From UBA6168 sp041741095 (GTDB lineage: Bacteria; Bacteroidota; Bacteroidia; Chitinophagales; Saprospiraceae): 64,000 nt of DNA. This document shows, piece by piece, positions 9,123 to 18,003 of the stretch. Numbering within the stretch: position 1 is the first letter of the stretch; each line of letters begins with the position of its first letter. The translations under genes and the position numbers were made by a program. Location: positions 124,001 to 188,000 of the forward strand of contig JBGSKQ010000135.1 in the NCBI GenBank assembly GCA_041741095.1. The letters run 5' to 3'. The notes under the pieces were generated by a model. The model was not told the DNA's origin. It worked only from the letters and a program-made list of their open reading frames with translations, and ran no database searches.

Positions 9123-10730
9123 CTATTGAGGCTCTAAGGTAAACTCAACCCTCCTGTTGCGCCTTCTGCCATTGGCATTGCTATTGTCGTCTATAGGATT
9201 GCTTTCACCGTGGCCTGCATAGGACAAGATGTTTTTGTCAACCCCTTTACTAACCAGGTAGTCAAAGCAAGTCTTGGCCCGTGACTCGGAAAGTTGCTGG
9301 TTGGCAAAATCGTTGCCGACGTTATCGGTATAGCCATCAATACTCAATTTATAGCCAGGATAACGCTTAATCAGCTCAACGATCTGGTTGAGGACAGTCA
9401 AAGAAGAAGGCAGCAGTTTGGCACTACCGGTTTCAAACTGAACGTTCCTCATGGCCGCATCCAAAGTTTTCATATCTTCTGCGGCTATTTCCGGACAACC
9501 ATCATTTTTGCTCAAACCAGCCAACAGTGGGCATTTGTCCTTTTCATCGGAGATACCGTCGTTGTCGGTGTCAGGGCAACCGCTAAATTTGCGGGTACCG
9601 GCCTTGTCTGGGCAGTTATCTTCCTTATCGGCGATACCATCGTTATCAGTGTCAGGACAGCCGCTGTGTTCGGCAGTACCGGGGTCGTTCGGACAAGCGT
9701 CTTTGTCATCCGTGATGCCGTCCCTATCAGCGTCTGGACAGCCGTTCATGGCCGGGAGACCTGGTACAGTGGGACAGTTGTCTTCTTTGTCAACAATATT
9801 GTCGTTGTCTGTATCAGGACAGCCAGAGAAGCGACGAAGACCAGCTTGGTCTGGGCAATCGTCCACATTGTCGGCAATACCGTCGGCGTCCCTGTCTGGG
9901 CAGCCATTCATGCGTACATCACCTGGTACGGTTGGGCAATTGTCATCCCTGTCGGCAATTCCATCCGCATCCTGATCGGGGCAGCCTTCCAGGTTAGCCA
10001 TTCCGGGTATGGTAGGGCATTTGTCTTTTTCATCTGACACGCCGTCGTTATCTGAATCGTTATCGCCGAAGCGGAATCCGAGCACCAGGCCACCAGTAGG
10101 GTAAACATCGTGGTCATCCGGATCGCCTGAAATGGAAATACCGTCAAGATAATCGTTGAAGGTGAACCTGGCCCCGAACTCCAGGCCCAGGTTAACCTTG
10201 CGGCTCAAATCAAAACGTAAACCAACGCCTACAGGGAGAATAAAATGGGCATTGGAATAATCTGCGTTGAAATCCGGGTTGTCATCCGGCTTTGCTGCAC
10301 CATCGAAAGAAACATCAGGATTGAAAAAGCTCACACCGCCCCCCGCAAAAACATAAGGGGAGATGGTTTTCTGAAATTTGCCTTCATCCGTCCAGCGGCG
10401 GTGGCCAAGCAGCTCGTATTCGCCTATCAGGGAGAGTTCTACCAGGCTGGATTCAAAAGAAGCCCCCCTGGATGCATTGCGATCATAATTGGCGTCATCT
10501 CCTTTGATTTTACCGTACATGAGGTTCAGGCGGAGGCCCAGGTTGTCGGTCAAATGATTCCTGAGCAAGACTCCGAAAGCAGGCCCTGCGTCTTTGAAGG
10601 TGAAGGTAGGCTCGACCAAATCACCCAGGTAGTTGGTGTAACCGAGGAACAAGCCGCCTTCCCATTTATCCTGGGATTGAGAAAGCAGGGGGAGCATCAG
10701 CAGTAGTGCGAAAAGTTTAATTTTCTTCAT
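9123..10730 (-). CDS. OmpA-family outer membrane protein with thrombospondin type 3 repeats
   Basis: A 535-residue protein with a signal peptide (cleavage near LLSQSQ, ~residue 19). Residues ~20-225 are a predicted beta-barrel (EGGLFLGYTNYLGDL through LVLGFRFGD). Residues ~228-415 hold about eight Asp-rich calcium-binding type 3 repeats of the form DxDxDGIxDxxDxCP. Residues ~430-535 are an OmpA peptidoglycan-binding domain (SIDGYTDNVG, LSESRAKTCFDYL, GRRRNRRVEF). The usual job is linking the outer membrane to the cell wall. The gene is monocistronic, with its own terminator and a long upstream region holding a good -7 element. The repeats are near-identical at DNA level, which makes antisense frames look open. 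Confidence 0.93.
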   Translation of the reverse strand: MKKIKLFALLLMLPLLSQSQDKWEGGLFLGYTNYLGDLVEPTFTFKDAGPAFGVLLRNHLTDNLGLRLNLMYGKIKGDDANYDRNASRGASFESSLVELSLIGEYELLGHRRWTDEGKFQKTISPYVFAGGGVSFFNPDVSFDGAAKPDDNPDFNADYSNAHFILPVGVGLRFDLSRKVNLGLEFGARFTFNDYLDGISISGDPDDHDVYPTGGLVLGFRFGDNDSDNDGVSDEKDKCPTIPGMANLEGCPDQDADGIADRDDNCPTVPGDVRMNGCPDRDADGIADNVDDCPDQAGLRRFSGCPDTDNDNIVDKEDNCPTVPGLPAMNGCPDADRDGITDDKDACPNDPGTAEHSGCPDTDNDGIADKEDNCPDKAGTRKFSGCPDTDNDGISDEKDKCPLLAGLSKNDGCPEIAAEDMKTLDAAMRNVQFETGSAKLLPSSLTVLNQIVELIKRYPGYKLSIDGYTDNVGNDFANQQLSESRAKTCFDYLVSKGVDKNILSYAGHGESNPIDDNSNANGRRRNRRVEFTLEPQ

Positions 10731-10949
10731 AACAACACTTTCTGAAATGTTTTGAGGAATTACATCCTTGAACAGACACTGATAAAGCTCAGCAAGGCAG
10801 ATTGCTGTCCGTTCTTTTTTAGTAAAAAATTAATAGGAAATTGTGATGACACCAGGACGTAGAATTGGGTTTCAGATTTGAAAATGTTCACAGAATTTAC
10901 CCAATCAATTGGAAAGAAACATTAATTTTTCATCCTCTCTTCAACTGCG

Positions 10950-10957
10950 CAAATGTA
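10950..10957 (-). promoter_or_regulatory. Candidate Bacteroidota -7 element for the OmpA gene
   Basis: TACATTTG on the minus strand fits TAnnTTTG. No clear TTTG -33 box is seen. It would give a leader of about 215 nt. Confidence 0.35.
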
Positions 10958-11076
10958 GGGAAAAAAATTTTCATAACCCGAACATTGTCTGCATAATTTT
11001 TTATTATCAGGCTAAAAAAAGCCAGCAAAAGTACCCGGCTGGTCAACTCTTGGCTGTTCCCTTTGTTCACAACCTG

Positions 11077-11084
11077 TAAATTTG
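11077..11084 (+). promoter_or_regulatory. Candidate -7 element for the hscA-like gene
   Basis: TAAATTTG fits TAnnTTTG and sits 48 nt before the ATG. No well-spaced -33 TTTG is seen; the nearest TTTG is only 11 nt upstream. Confidence 0.35.
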
Positions 11085-11132
11085 CAGCCCCTTTGAACCT
11101 AAAGCAAATCTATCAGCAACCCATTTGTTAGC

Positions 11133-12983
11133 ATGGCGAAAATTCCAATTAATCTTAAAGAAGGTACCGTTGAAAATGAAAAATATGGCCAGGATATCAT
11201 TTTAGGAATCGATCTGGGCACCACCAACAGCCTCGTGGCATACGTAAAGGAAGGGAAGCCAAAGCCAGTTAAAGGAAAAGAAGGAAAACATACCCTGGTG
11301 CCTTCGATTGTCCATTTCACGTCCAACAACGAAATATGGGTCGGCGATAAAGCCAAGGAAAAACTTATCGAAGATCCCACCAATACTATTTATTCCGTTA
11401 AAAGGTTGATGGGCAAATCTTACAAGGACGTGTCCAGCCTGAAAAATTACTTCGGCTACCAAATCATTGACGACGATACGGAGAGCCTGGTAAAAATAAG
11501 GGTCAGGGATCGTTTTTACACGCCCATTGAATTATCGGCCGAAATTTTAAAAACCCTCAAAAAAAGGGTTGAACGGGAACTACAAGCCGATGTATCCAAA
11601 GCAGTGATCACTGTCCCTGCCTACTTCAACGATGCCCAACGGCAGGCCACCCGTGACGCTGGTAAACTGGCTGGCCTTGACGTTTTACGCATCATCAACG
11701 AACCTACCGCAGCAAGCCTTGCTTATGGTCTTGGCAAACAGGATGCGCAAACCATAGCAGTATATGACCTCGGAGGCGGCACTTTCGATATCTCTATCCT
11801 ACGGATTGAAGATGGCGTATTTGAAGTTTTGTCCACTAATGGAGACACGTTCCTGGGTGGCGATGATCTTGATAGGGCCATTATTGATTTTTGGTTACAA
11901 AAAAACATTTGCAGCAAAGAGGTAGGCGGCCATGACAGCCAACACCTGCGACTGAAGGCTGAACAAGCCAAAATATGGCTCAGCGATAACGACATTTTTA
12001 TTGAAAATGACGGGGATTTTGATTTCGCTATTTCAAAAGAAGAATTTGAAACCTTGATTTCTCCCTTGGTACAAAAAACCATCGAATCCTGCCGATTGGC
12101 GCTGAAAGATGCCAAGTTGGACAAAAAGGATATTGACCATGTCGTGATGGTGGGCGGTTCTACAAGGGTGCCATTGGTGAAACAAGCGGTCAGCCAGTTT
12201 TTTGCAAAACCCGTTTATGATAAACTCGACCCTGACGAGGTAGTGGCCCTGGGCGCTGCCATCCAAGCCGATGTACTTGCAGGCAACCAAAAAGACGTGC
12301 TGCTGCTGGACATAACGCCACTTTCATTGGGCATTGAAACGATGGGCGGCCTGATGGACACTATCATTCCACGCAATTCCAAAGTACCAACCAAGGCCGG
12401 GCGACAATACACCACTTCCGTTGATGGGCAAAAGAACCTCAAGATTGCTGTCTTTCAAGGCGAACGTGATTTGGTTGAACACAACCGGAAATTGGGCGAA
12501 TTCATCCTGCGCAACATCCCGCCCATGCCTGCGGGCCTGCCCAAAATTGAAGTCCATTTTATCATCAATGCTGATGGCATCCTGAAAGTAAGGGCAAAGG
12601 AACTTCGATCTGGTTTGGAACAGACCATAGATATTAAACCTACCTACGGCATTTCGGAAGAGGAAATGGCCAGGATGCTGCTGGATTCCATCCAGCACGC
12701 CAAAGAGGACATGGACACGAGGGCACTGCTGGAGGCCAGGAATGAAGCCAGGCACCTTTTGCATGCCGCTGATAAATTTTTACAGCAAAATGCGGAAATA
12801 TTGAGCGATGAAGAAATGGAAACGACCCTTGCACTCAAAAAAAGCTTGCAGGAGTTGAGCGCCCAGGCAGATAAAGATGCCATCAACAAAGCCATACACG
12901 AACTCAACGAGTTTACCACTCCCCTCGCCCATCGATCTATGGATAAAACAATTTTGGAAGCCATGAAAGGGAAAAGGGTTTGA
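11133..12983 (+). CDS. hscA: Hsp70-family chaperone, HscA-like
   Basis: A 616-residue cytoplasmic Hsp70. The ATPase domain shows phosphate loops GIDLGTTNSL (residues ~25-34) and YDLGGGTFDISIL, and the adenosine motif VVMVGGSTRVP. The substrate domain starts around DVLLLDITPLSLGIE. The protein is shorter than DnaK (~640) and ends in a short helical lid with LAHRSMDKTILEAMKGKRV, which resembles the end of HscA, the Fe-S cluster assembly chaperone, rather than the Gly/Asp-rich DnaK tail. The usual partners hscB, iscU and fdx are not adjacent; the next gene is bshC. HscA over DnaK is an inference from the C-terminus and length; Hsp70 membership is certain. Confidence 0.85.
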   Translation: MAKIPINLKEGTVENEKYGQDIILGIDLGTTNSLVAYVKEGKPKPVKGKEGKHTLVPSIVHFTSNNEIWVGDKAKEKLIEDPTNTIYSVKRLMGKSYKDVSSLKNYFGYQIIDDDTESLVKIRVRDRFYTPIELSAEILKTLKKRVERELQADVSKAVITVPAYFNDAQRQATRDAGKLAGLDVLRIINEPTAASLAYGLGKQDAQTIAVYDLGGGTFDISILRIEDGVFEVLSTNGDTFLGGDDLDRAIIDFWLQKNICSKEVGGHDSQHLRLKAEQAKIWLSDNDIFIENDGDFDFAISKEEFETLISPLVQKTIESCRLALKDAKLDKKDIDHVVMVGGSTRVPLVKQAVSQFFAKPVYDKLDPDEVVALGAAIQADVLAGNQKDVLLLDITPLSLGIETMGGLMDTIIPRNSKVPTKAGRQYTTSVDGQKNLKIAVFQGERDLVEHNRKLGEFILRNIPPMPAGLPKIEVHFIINADGILKVRAKELRSGLEQTIDIKPTYGISEEEMARMLLDSIQHAKEDMDTRALLEARNEARHLLHAADKFLQQNAEILSDEEMETTLALKKSLQELSAQADKDAINKAIHELNEFTTPLAHRSMDKTILEAMKGKRV

Positions 12984-13086
12984 AAGGAAGCTTGGTTAAA
13001 CAGCCTCATCAAATAAATTCTTGAAAATTCGATCAATTTTCCTCGGATGGGAGATGATCGAACACTTTACTCCATCACCTAATTTT

Positions 13087-14676
13087 ATGGAAATAAAAAA
13101 ACTACCCTATTCTCAATTTCCTCTGCTGGCCTCTAGGGACATTGATTATATCAACGAGGTGGCGGCACTCAGGCCTTTTTACAAATATCCCGTCCAATTG
13201 GATTCCTTTCCTTTGGCCATCGCCGACAAAAAAAAGGACAACACCGATAGAAAAACACTGGTAGAGGTGTTGAAACGGCAGCACCAGAAATTTTCACCAT
13301 CGCAAGCCGTCGTTTCCAATATTGAAAAACTGGCCCACGAAAACACTTTTACCATTGTCACGGCGCACCAGCCAAGCCTGTTTACTGGGCCACTGTATTA
13401 CATTTTTAAGATTGTCTCTGCCATCAATTTGGCCAAAAAGCTGAACCAGGCCTTTCCTGAATTTCATTTTGTACCAATATTCATTTCCAGCGGCGAGGAC
13501 CATGACTTCGCCGAAGTGAACCATATACATTTATATAATAAGGACATTCGTTGGGAAAGTGGCGAAAGCGGTCCGGTGGGTATGATGAAAACGGATAGCC
13601 TGGCCCCGGTTTTGGCAGATTTAAAAACAATTCTGGGCGAAACTGATCAAGCTAAATCCATCTTTCAAATCCTCGAAACAACCCACACCCAGCACAAAAT
13701 CTATAGCGATGCAGCTTTTGCATTAGCTCACGAACTCTTCAAAGATGATGGCCTTGTGGTGTTGAACACCAACGATGGCGAACTGAAACGCCTTTTTGTT
13801 CCTATTATCAAAAAGGAAATTTTCGAGCAAGCCTCAGCCCAGTTGGTCAACGAAGCCATCAACGAATTGGCGGGCATCGGCTACCCTTCGCAAGCCACGC
13901 CCAGGGAGATCAACTTTTTTTACATCGGCGAACAGCTTCGGGAACGAATTGTGGAAGAAAACGGCCAGTTTAAGGTATTGAACACGCCGCTTGTTTTTTC
14001 AAAACAGGAGATGGAGGCCGAGATAGAAAAGCATCCTGAACGTTTCAGTCCCAACGTGATCATGCGGCCTATCTATCAGGAATTAATTTTGCCCAACCTC
14101 GCTTATATCGGCGGCGGCGGCGAATTGGCCTATTGGCTGGAGCGCAAAAAACAGTTTGAACATTTTGGCTTGAACTTCCCCATGCTCATCCGCCGCAACT
14201 CGGCCATGTGGATAGACGCAGGGAGCGCCAAAAAAATGGAAAAATTCGGCTTGGGCATTTCAGACCTGATGGATGATACCGATTCGCTGATCAAAAATTA
14301 TTTGCAAAAAAATGCAGACAGCCAATTTTCACTGGCTGATGAACAAGCTGCATTCGAGCCTATTTTTCAAAAAATAGTTGCCAAAACGGAATCCATCGAT
14401 CCAACCTTGGTAAAAACCGTTTGGGCAGAACATGCCAAACTGCTTAAAAGCCTTGAGCAGATCGAAACCCGCCTTGTCCGGGCCGAAAAGCAGAAACACG
14501 ACCAAGCGCTGAATCAAATTAAGGCGTTAAAAGAAAAACTCTTCCCTGGCGGAGGTTTACAGGAACGCTACGACAATTTTTTGCCATACTTTCTCAAGCA
14601 CGGCACTGCTTTTTTTGATGCTTTAAAGGAAAGTTTTGACCCACTGGAAAAGCTATTTGTGGTCATAAAAGAATAG
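13087..14676 (+). CDS. bshC: Bacillithiol biosynthesis cysteine-adding enzyme BshC
   Basis: A 529-residue protein of the BshC family, which joins cysteine to GlcN-malate in the last step of bacillithiol synthesis. Landmarks: TAHQPSLFTGPLYYIFK (the family's TGxQxGLFTGPLY motif), FISSGEDHDFAEVNH, and PNVIMRPIYQELILPN with GGGGELAYW. A C-terminal coiled coil (residues ~430-500) is typical of the fold. The frame extends upstream to a TTG at 13021, but MEIKKLPYSQFP at 13087 is the natural N-terminus and gives the family length. It follows the hscA-like gene by ~100 nt on the same strand with no terminator between, so co-transcription is plausible. It is convergent with the coiled-coil gene (5-nt gap). 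Confidence 0.93.
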   Translation: MEIKKLPYSQFPLLASRDIDYINEVAALRPFYKYPVQLDSFPLAIADKKKDNTDRKTLVEVLKRQHQKFSPSQAVVSNIEKLAHENTFTIVTAHQPSLFTGPLYYIFKIVSAINLAKKLNQAFPEFHFVPIFISSGEDHDFAEVNHIHLYNKDIRWESGESGPVGMMKTDSLAPVLADLKTILGETDQAKSIFQILETTHTQHKIYSDAAFALAHELFKDDGLVVLNTNDGELKRLFVPIIKKEIFEQASAQLVNEAINELAGIGYPSQATPREINFFYIGEQLRERIVEENGQFKVLNTPLVFSKQEMEAEIEKHPERFSPNVIMRPIYQELILPNLAYIGGGGELAYWLERKKQFEHFGLNFPMLIRRNSAMWIDAGSAKKMEKFGLGISDLMDDTDSLIKNYLQKNADSQFSLADEQAAFEPIFQKIVAKTESIDPTLVKTVWAEHAKLLKSLEQIETRLVRAEKQKHDQALNQIKALKEKLFPGGGLQERYDNFLPYFLKHGTAFFDALKESFDPLEKLFVVIKE

Positions 14677-14681
14677 TGCAA

Positions 14682-15164
14682 TCAAGGTGTGGGAGGAGCG
14701 GCTTTCTTTTTGTTTTCTGTGAATCCTTTTTTGAAAGCCCTGACCAGTTTAACCGCTTTTTCTTTGGTGCTTTCGTCCATTTTGTTGTCCCTGAACACCA
14801 GGACAGGCACTTCCCGTATCACTTCTATTTCACGGACTTCATCTTCTTTATCTGCGAGCTGTTGATTGATGGCTGCCAATTTTGTGTTTTCATCCCTTAG
14901 CAACCTCACTGTCTTTTCTAAGTCAAATACCTGGCTTTCAACATTTTGCAGCAAATTTTCCATATTGGCCAAGGACAATTTCTGCGTTTCGTTTTCAGCG
15001 TTCACCCGGTTGATGTCTGTTTGACAATCCTTTAGTTCAGCAGCCAATGTTTTGTTTTTGTTTTGAAAAGCGGCCTGTTTGCGTTGTTGCAACGACCACG
15101 CAAACAAAAAACCGAGTGCCGCTGCACCAGTCAAAACGAACAATAGGAGTATGATTTGTGCCAT
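14682..15164 (-). CDS. Single-pass membrane protein with coiled coil, unknown function
   Basis: A 160-residue protein I do not recognise. Residues ~3-22 are one hydrophobic membrane segment (ILLLFVLTGAAALGFLFAW). Residues ~30-115 are a continuous heptad-rich coiled coil, with NMENLLQNVESQVFDLEK as an example. The tail is basic and ends in KKKAAPPTP. The predicted topology is a short N-terminal anchor with the coiled coil on one face. It lies 63 nt downstream of the tandem OmpA-like gene on the same strand, so the two probably form an operon and may act together at the envelope. No enzyme motif is present. Confidence 0.7.
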   Translation of the reverse strand: MAQIILLLFVLTGAAALGFLFAWSLQQRKQAAFQNKNKTLAAELKDCQTDINRVNAENETQKLSLANMENLLQNVESQVFDLEKTVRLLRDENTKLAAINQQLADKEDEVREIEVIREVPVLVFRDNKMDESTKEKAVKLVRAFKKGFTENKKKAAPPTP

Positions 15165-15227
15165 AGTTGTGTCTTACTTGGGTGGTTGAAAAAATGTTTT
15201 TGGGCTTTCTTCTATTTTTATAAAACG

Positions 15228-16067
15228 CTATTCAATGACGATTTCAACATGGTGGGCGTTCGTTTCCGATTTGCCCGAAGTTTCGATCTGCTTCCTTCTC
15301 ACGCCGGAGTCCACTAAATAACGCCGGACTGATCTTGCCCGCAATTCGGCCAAGTCCCCAGCCTTTACTTTTTCCTCCGATGCCTGGGAATACCCTTTCA
15401 ACTTGGCAATTTTGTCTGGATTGTCCCGCAAATAGCGTTTCAATCCGTCCAATTTTTCCTCATAAGCCTTGTCCAATTCATATTCACCTTTGGAAAAAGT
15501 GATGATTAAATGGGGGGCTTTTTTTGTCCCTTCCGCTTCGGTCTTTTCAGGTAAAGGCTTGGCTGCGACTTGTTCTGCTTCCTTTTTTTCGTCAAATGAA
15601 AAATTAACGCCTCCAATGAGTTTGCCCCCATAAATCAGGGAATTATCAATTGGCTGCGCCGCAATTCTTATATTTTCTTCCAATGCTTCTTTTTCACCCA
15701 AAATATATTGCTTCAAGGCATCCGCCCGTGCCAGGCCGAGGTTGGCCTGCTCTGTCTTGTTGTTTTCTACTGGTGAATATACGCCTGTTAATGTTAAAAT
15801 TTGATCAGGATTTGCAGCTAAGTATTGGGCCAATGTATCCAACATGGCCAATGAGCTTTCCGACATATAGGCAACGGCATCGGACGGCAGGAAATAGAAT
15901 GGTTCCTTGGCCGTAAAGTGAAAACCGTCATGTTCCAGGTCAAATGAAATGGAGGGAAGAGGTTGGTCAGCTCCGGGATTACCGTTTTTTGAAGAAAGCC
16001 ACCACGACCAAACAGTAACCCATAGGAAACAGGCGATTCCTGAAATTGGCGGGACGAGTTTGCTCAT
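15228..16067 (-). CDS. Membrane-anchored protein with two OmpA-like domains
   Basis: A 279-residue protein with an N-terminal hydrophobic segment (IACFLWVTVWSWWL, residues ~10-23) that anchors it or serves as a signal. Two OmpA-C-like domains follow. The first (~50-150) has LDTLAQYLAANPDQILTL and LGLARADALKQYI. The second (~185-279) has LKRYLRDNPDKIAKL and LAELRARSVRRYLVDSGV. Both keep the helix-strand pattern and the RAxxVxxYL-type helix. However, the glycine-rich G-H-T-D turn that helps hold diaminopimelate reads GVYS and GYSQ instead, so peptidoglycan binding is doubtful. It heads a probable two-gene operon with the coiled-coil membrane protein. Confidence 0.75.
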   Translation of the reverse strand: MSKLVPPISGIACFLWVTVWSWWLSSKNGNPGADQPLPSISFDLEHDGFHFTAKEPFYFLPSDAVAYMSESSLAMLDTLAQYLAANPDQILTLTGVYSPVENNKTEQANLGLARADALKQYILGEKEALEENIRIAAQPIDNSLIYGGKLIGGVNFSFDEKKEAEQVAAKPLPEKTEAEGTKKAPHLIITFSKGEYELDKAYEEKLDGLKRYLRDNPDKIAKLKGYSQASEEKVKAGDLAELRARSVRRYLVDSGVRRKQIETSGKSETNAHHVEIVIE

Positions 16068-16160
16068 AGAAGGGTATTAAGTGTTTCACAAAGATTATAA
16101 CCACGTAAAGGTAACTGAAACTGTGGTAAAAATCCAAATTTGATTTGGCAGAGTAGTGTT

Positions 16161-16193
16161 GAAGCCTGCCAATCGGATGGATTAGCAGGCTTC
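16161..16193. terminator. Hairpin between pruA and the OmpA-like operon
   Basis: A perfect 9-bp stem GAAGCCTGC/GCAGGCTTC with a 15-nt loop, just past the pruA stop. There is no T run on the minus-strand side, so termination strength is doubtful. Confidence 0.45.
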
Positions 16194-16209
16194 GCATGTT
16201 TAGCCAAAA

Positions 16210-17841
16210 TTATTCTTCTGACATAAATGGATAACGGTAGTCTGTTGGCGTGAGGAAATTTTCCTTGATGGCCCTCGGCGACACCCAGCGGAGCAGGTTC
16301 CAAACAGAGCCAGCCTTGTCGTTGGTACCGGAGGCCCTGGCCCCACCAAATGGCTGCTGGCCTACCACCGCCCCGGTCGGTTTGTCGTTGATGTAAAAAT
16401 TGCCGGCAGCGTTGCGAAGCCTTTCGGTAGCAGCGATGACGGCCTGCCGATCTTGGGCAAATACAGCCCCCGTCAAGGCATAAGGCGAAGTGGAATCGAG
16501 CAGATCGAGCGTTTGCTCCCATTTTTTGCCATCATATACATATATAGTAAGGACAGGCCCAAAAATCTCCTCGCACATGGTCACATATTTGGGATCATTT
16601 GCCACGATGACAGTAGGCTCAATGAAATAACCTTCTTTCTTGTCAAAATTGCCGCCCGCAATGACCTCCACATCTTTGTCCTTCTTTGCATTGGAGATAT
16701 AGCTACTGATTTTGTCAAAAGCCCGCTCGTCAATGACCGCATTGAAGAAATTGGTAAAATCTTCGGGATTGCCCATTTTCATGCTTTTGAGGTCTTCGAG
16801 TAGGTATTTTTTCACCTCTTTCCAAATGCTCTTTGGGATGTATGCCCTGGAAGCCGCCGAGCATTTTTGCCCCTGATATTCAAATGCGCCACGGCTGAGG
16901 GCGGTGGCCACTTGTTTGGCATTGGCGCTTGGGTGCGCAATCACGAAATCCTTTCCGCCCGTTTCGCCCACGATGCGTGGGTAGGATTTGTAGGTAGAAA
17001 TATTGGTACCAATGGTTTTCCATAAATGCTGGAATACGCCCGTGCTGCCCGTGAAGTGGATGCCCGCAAAATCGGGGTGCGAAAAAATCACCTCGCCCGC
17101 CGTCGGCCCGTCCACGAAAACCAGGTTGATGACGCCTGCTGGCAGCCCTGCTTCTTCCAAGACTTCCATGATGACATTGGCGGAATAAATCTGCGATTCG
17201 GCAGGTTTCCACACCACCACATTGCCCATGAGTGCAGGCGCACCGGGCAGGTTGCCGGCGATGGAAGTAAAATTGAAAGGCGTGAGCGCAAAGACAAAAC
17301 CCTCCAGCGCACGGTATTCCATGCGGTTCCAGGTGCCATAAGAACTAATGGGCTGCTGGCTGTAGATTTCCGTCATAAACTGCACGTTGAACCGCCAGAA
17401 GTCGCACAGTTCTGCTACGCAGTCAATCTCTGCCTGGAAAGGATTTTTCGATTGGCAAAGCATAGTGGCTGCGTTCATTTTGGCACGGTAAGGCCCAGCG
17501 AGCAGGTCGGCAGCTTTTAGGAAAATAGCCGCACGCTCCTGCCAGGGCATATTTTCCCAAGCGCTTTTGGCGGCCAGGGCAGCATCAATGGCCTTTTTCA
17601 CCATCTTTCCATCGGCCTTTGTGTGCCAGCCCAACGTGTGCTTGAGTTCGTGCGGTGGGCGGATGACGTATTTTTTTCCTTCAAAAATCTTCTCGCCACC
17701 AATGGTCATCGGCACCTCGATGGTCTTGGATTTCAGATCGGCGATGGCCGCTTTCAGTTCTGCCCGCTCAGGTGAGCCAGGGGCATAAGAAAGTATCTTT
17801 TCGTTGACTGCCTGGGGTACAGTAAAAAATGCGTTTGCCAT
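16210..17841 (-). CDS. pruA: L-glutamate gamma-semialdehyde (P5C) dehydrogenase
   Basis: A 543-residue aldehyde dehydrogenase that oxidises glutamate semialdehyde to glutamate with NAD, the second step of proline breakdown. The cofactor/active-site order is intact: FALTPFNFTSIAGN, VVWKPAESQIYSA, the catalytic base region VGETGGKDF, and the nucleophile Cys327 in YQGQKCSAASR. A second conserved region is CEEIFGPVL. Length and these motifs match the stand-alone type-1 P5C dehydrogenases of Bacteroidota and eukaryotes rather than the bifunctional PutA. No proline dehydrogenase is nearby. A good candidate promoter lies ~142 nt upstream, in the gap after the HAD gene. Confidence 0.93.
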   Translation of the reverse strand: MANAFFTVPQAVNEKILSYAPGSPERAELKAAIADLKSKTIEVPMTIGGEKIFEGKKYVIRPPHELKHTLGWHTKADGKMVKKAIDAALAAKSAWENMPWQERAAIFLKAADLLAGPYRAKMNAATMLCQSKNPFQAEIDCVAELCDFWRFNVQFMTEIYSQQPISSYGTWNRMEYRALEGFVFALTPFNFTSIAGNLPGAPALMGNVVVWKPAESQIYSANVIMEVLEEAGLPAGVINLVFVDGPTAGEVIFSHPDFAGIHFTGSTGVFQHLWKTIGTNISTYKSYPRIVGETGGKDFVIAHPSANAKQVATALSRGAFEYQGQKCSAASRAYIPKSIWKEVKKYLLEDLKSMKMGNPEDFTNFFNAVIDERAFDKISSYISNAKKDKDVEVIAGGNFDKKEGYFIEPTVIVANDPKYVTMCEEIFGPVLTIYVYDGKKWEQTLDLLDSTSPYALTGAVFAQDRQAVIAATERLRNAAGNFYINDKPTGAVVGQQPFGGARASGTNDKAGSVWNLLRWVSPRAIKENFLTPTDYRYPFMSEE

Positions 17842-17875
17842 ATTTTTAGTATGATTTTAAATGGTTAGGATGGGT

Positions 17876-17972
17876 TTTGATTGTGTTTCGGTGTTATTGT
17901 GTTTGTGTTTTTGGCGAAATTGAAAGTTTCTTAGCCTCCAAACACACAAACACAAAGCACATAAACACTCAA
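17876..17972. repeat. Imperfect inverted repeat of GTGTTT/AAACAC words
   Basis: The left part (17876-17917) is rich in TGTGTTT words and the right part (17938-17972) in AAACACA words. They can pair imperfectly. This lies in the leader between the pruA promoter candidate and the pruA start. Confidence 0.55.
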
Positions 17973-17982
17973 AAAAGCGGCG

Positions 17983-17990
17983 CAAAGGTA
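17983..17990 (-). promoter_or_regulatory. Candidate -7 element for pruA
   Basis: TACCTTTG on the minus strand fits TAnnTTTG exactly. A TTG lies 21 nt further upstream. The predicted leader is ~140 nt and contains the GTGTTT inverted repeat. Confidence 0.45.
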
Positions 17991-18003
17991 GCTTGGTGGC
18001 CTT

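Larger units (their letters stand above)
10731..11132. other. 402-nt divergent intergenic region
   Basis: It lies between the starts of the OmpA gene and the hscA-like gene. It holds candidate -7 elements facing both ways (10950-10957 on minus, 11077-11084 on plus). No small gene was recognised in the rest, which is AT-rich. Confidence 0.55.

Noticed and set aside
9294..10037. 247-codon frame antisense to the type 3 repeats of the OmpA protein
   Set aside because: Repeat-driven open frame opposite a well-supported gene; no signal or domain of its own.
13021..13086. TTG-started extension of bshC
   Set aside because: The extra 22 residues do not match the family; the ATG at 13087 gives the usual N-terminus and length.
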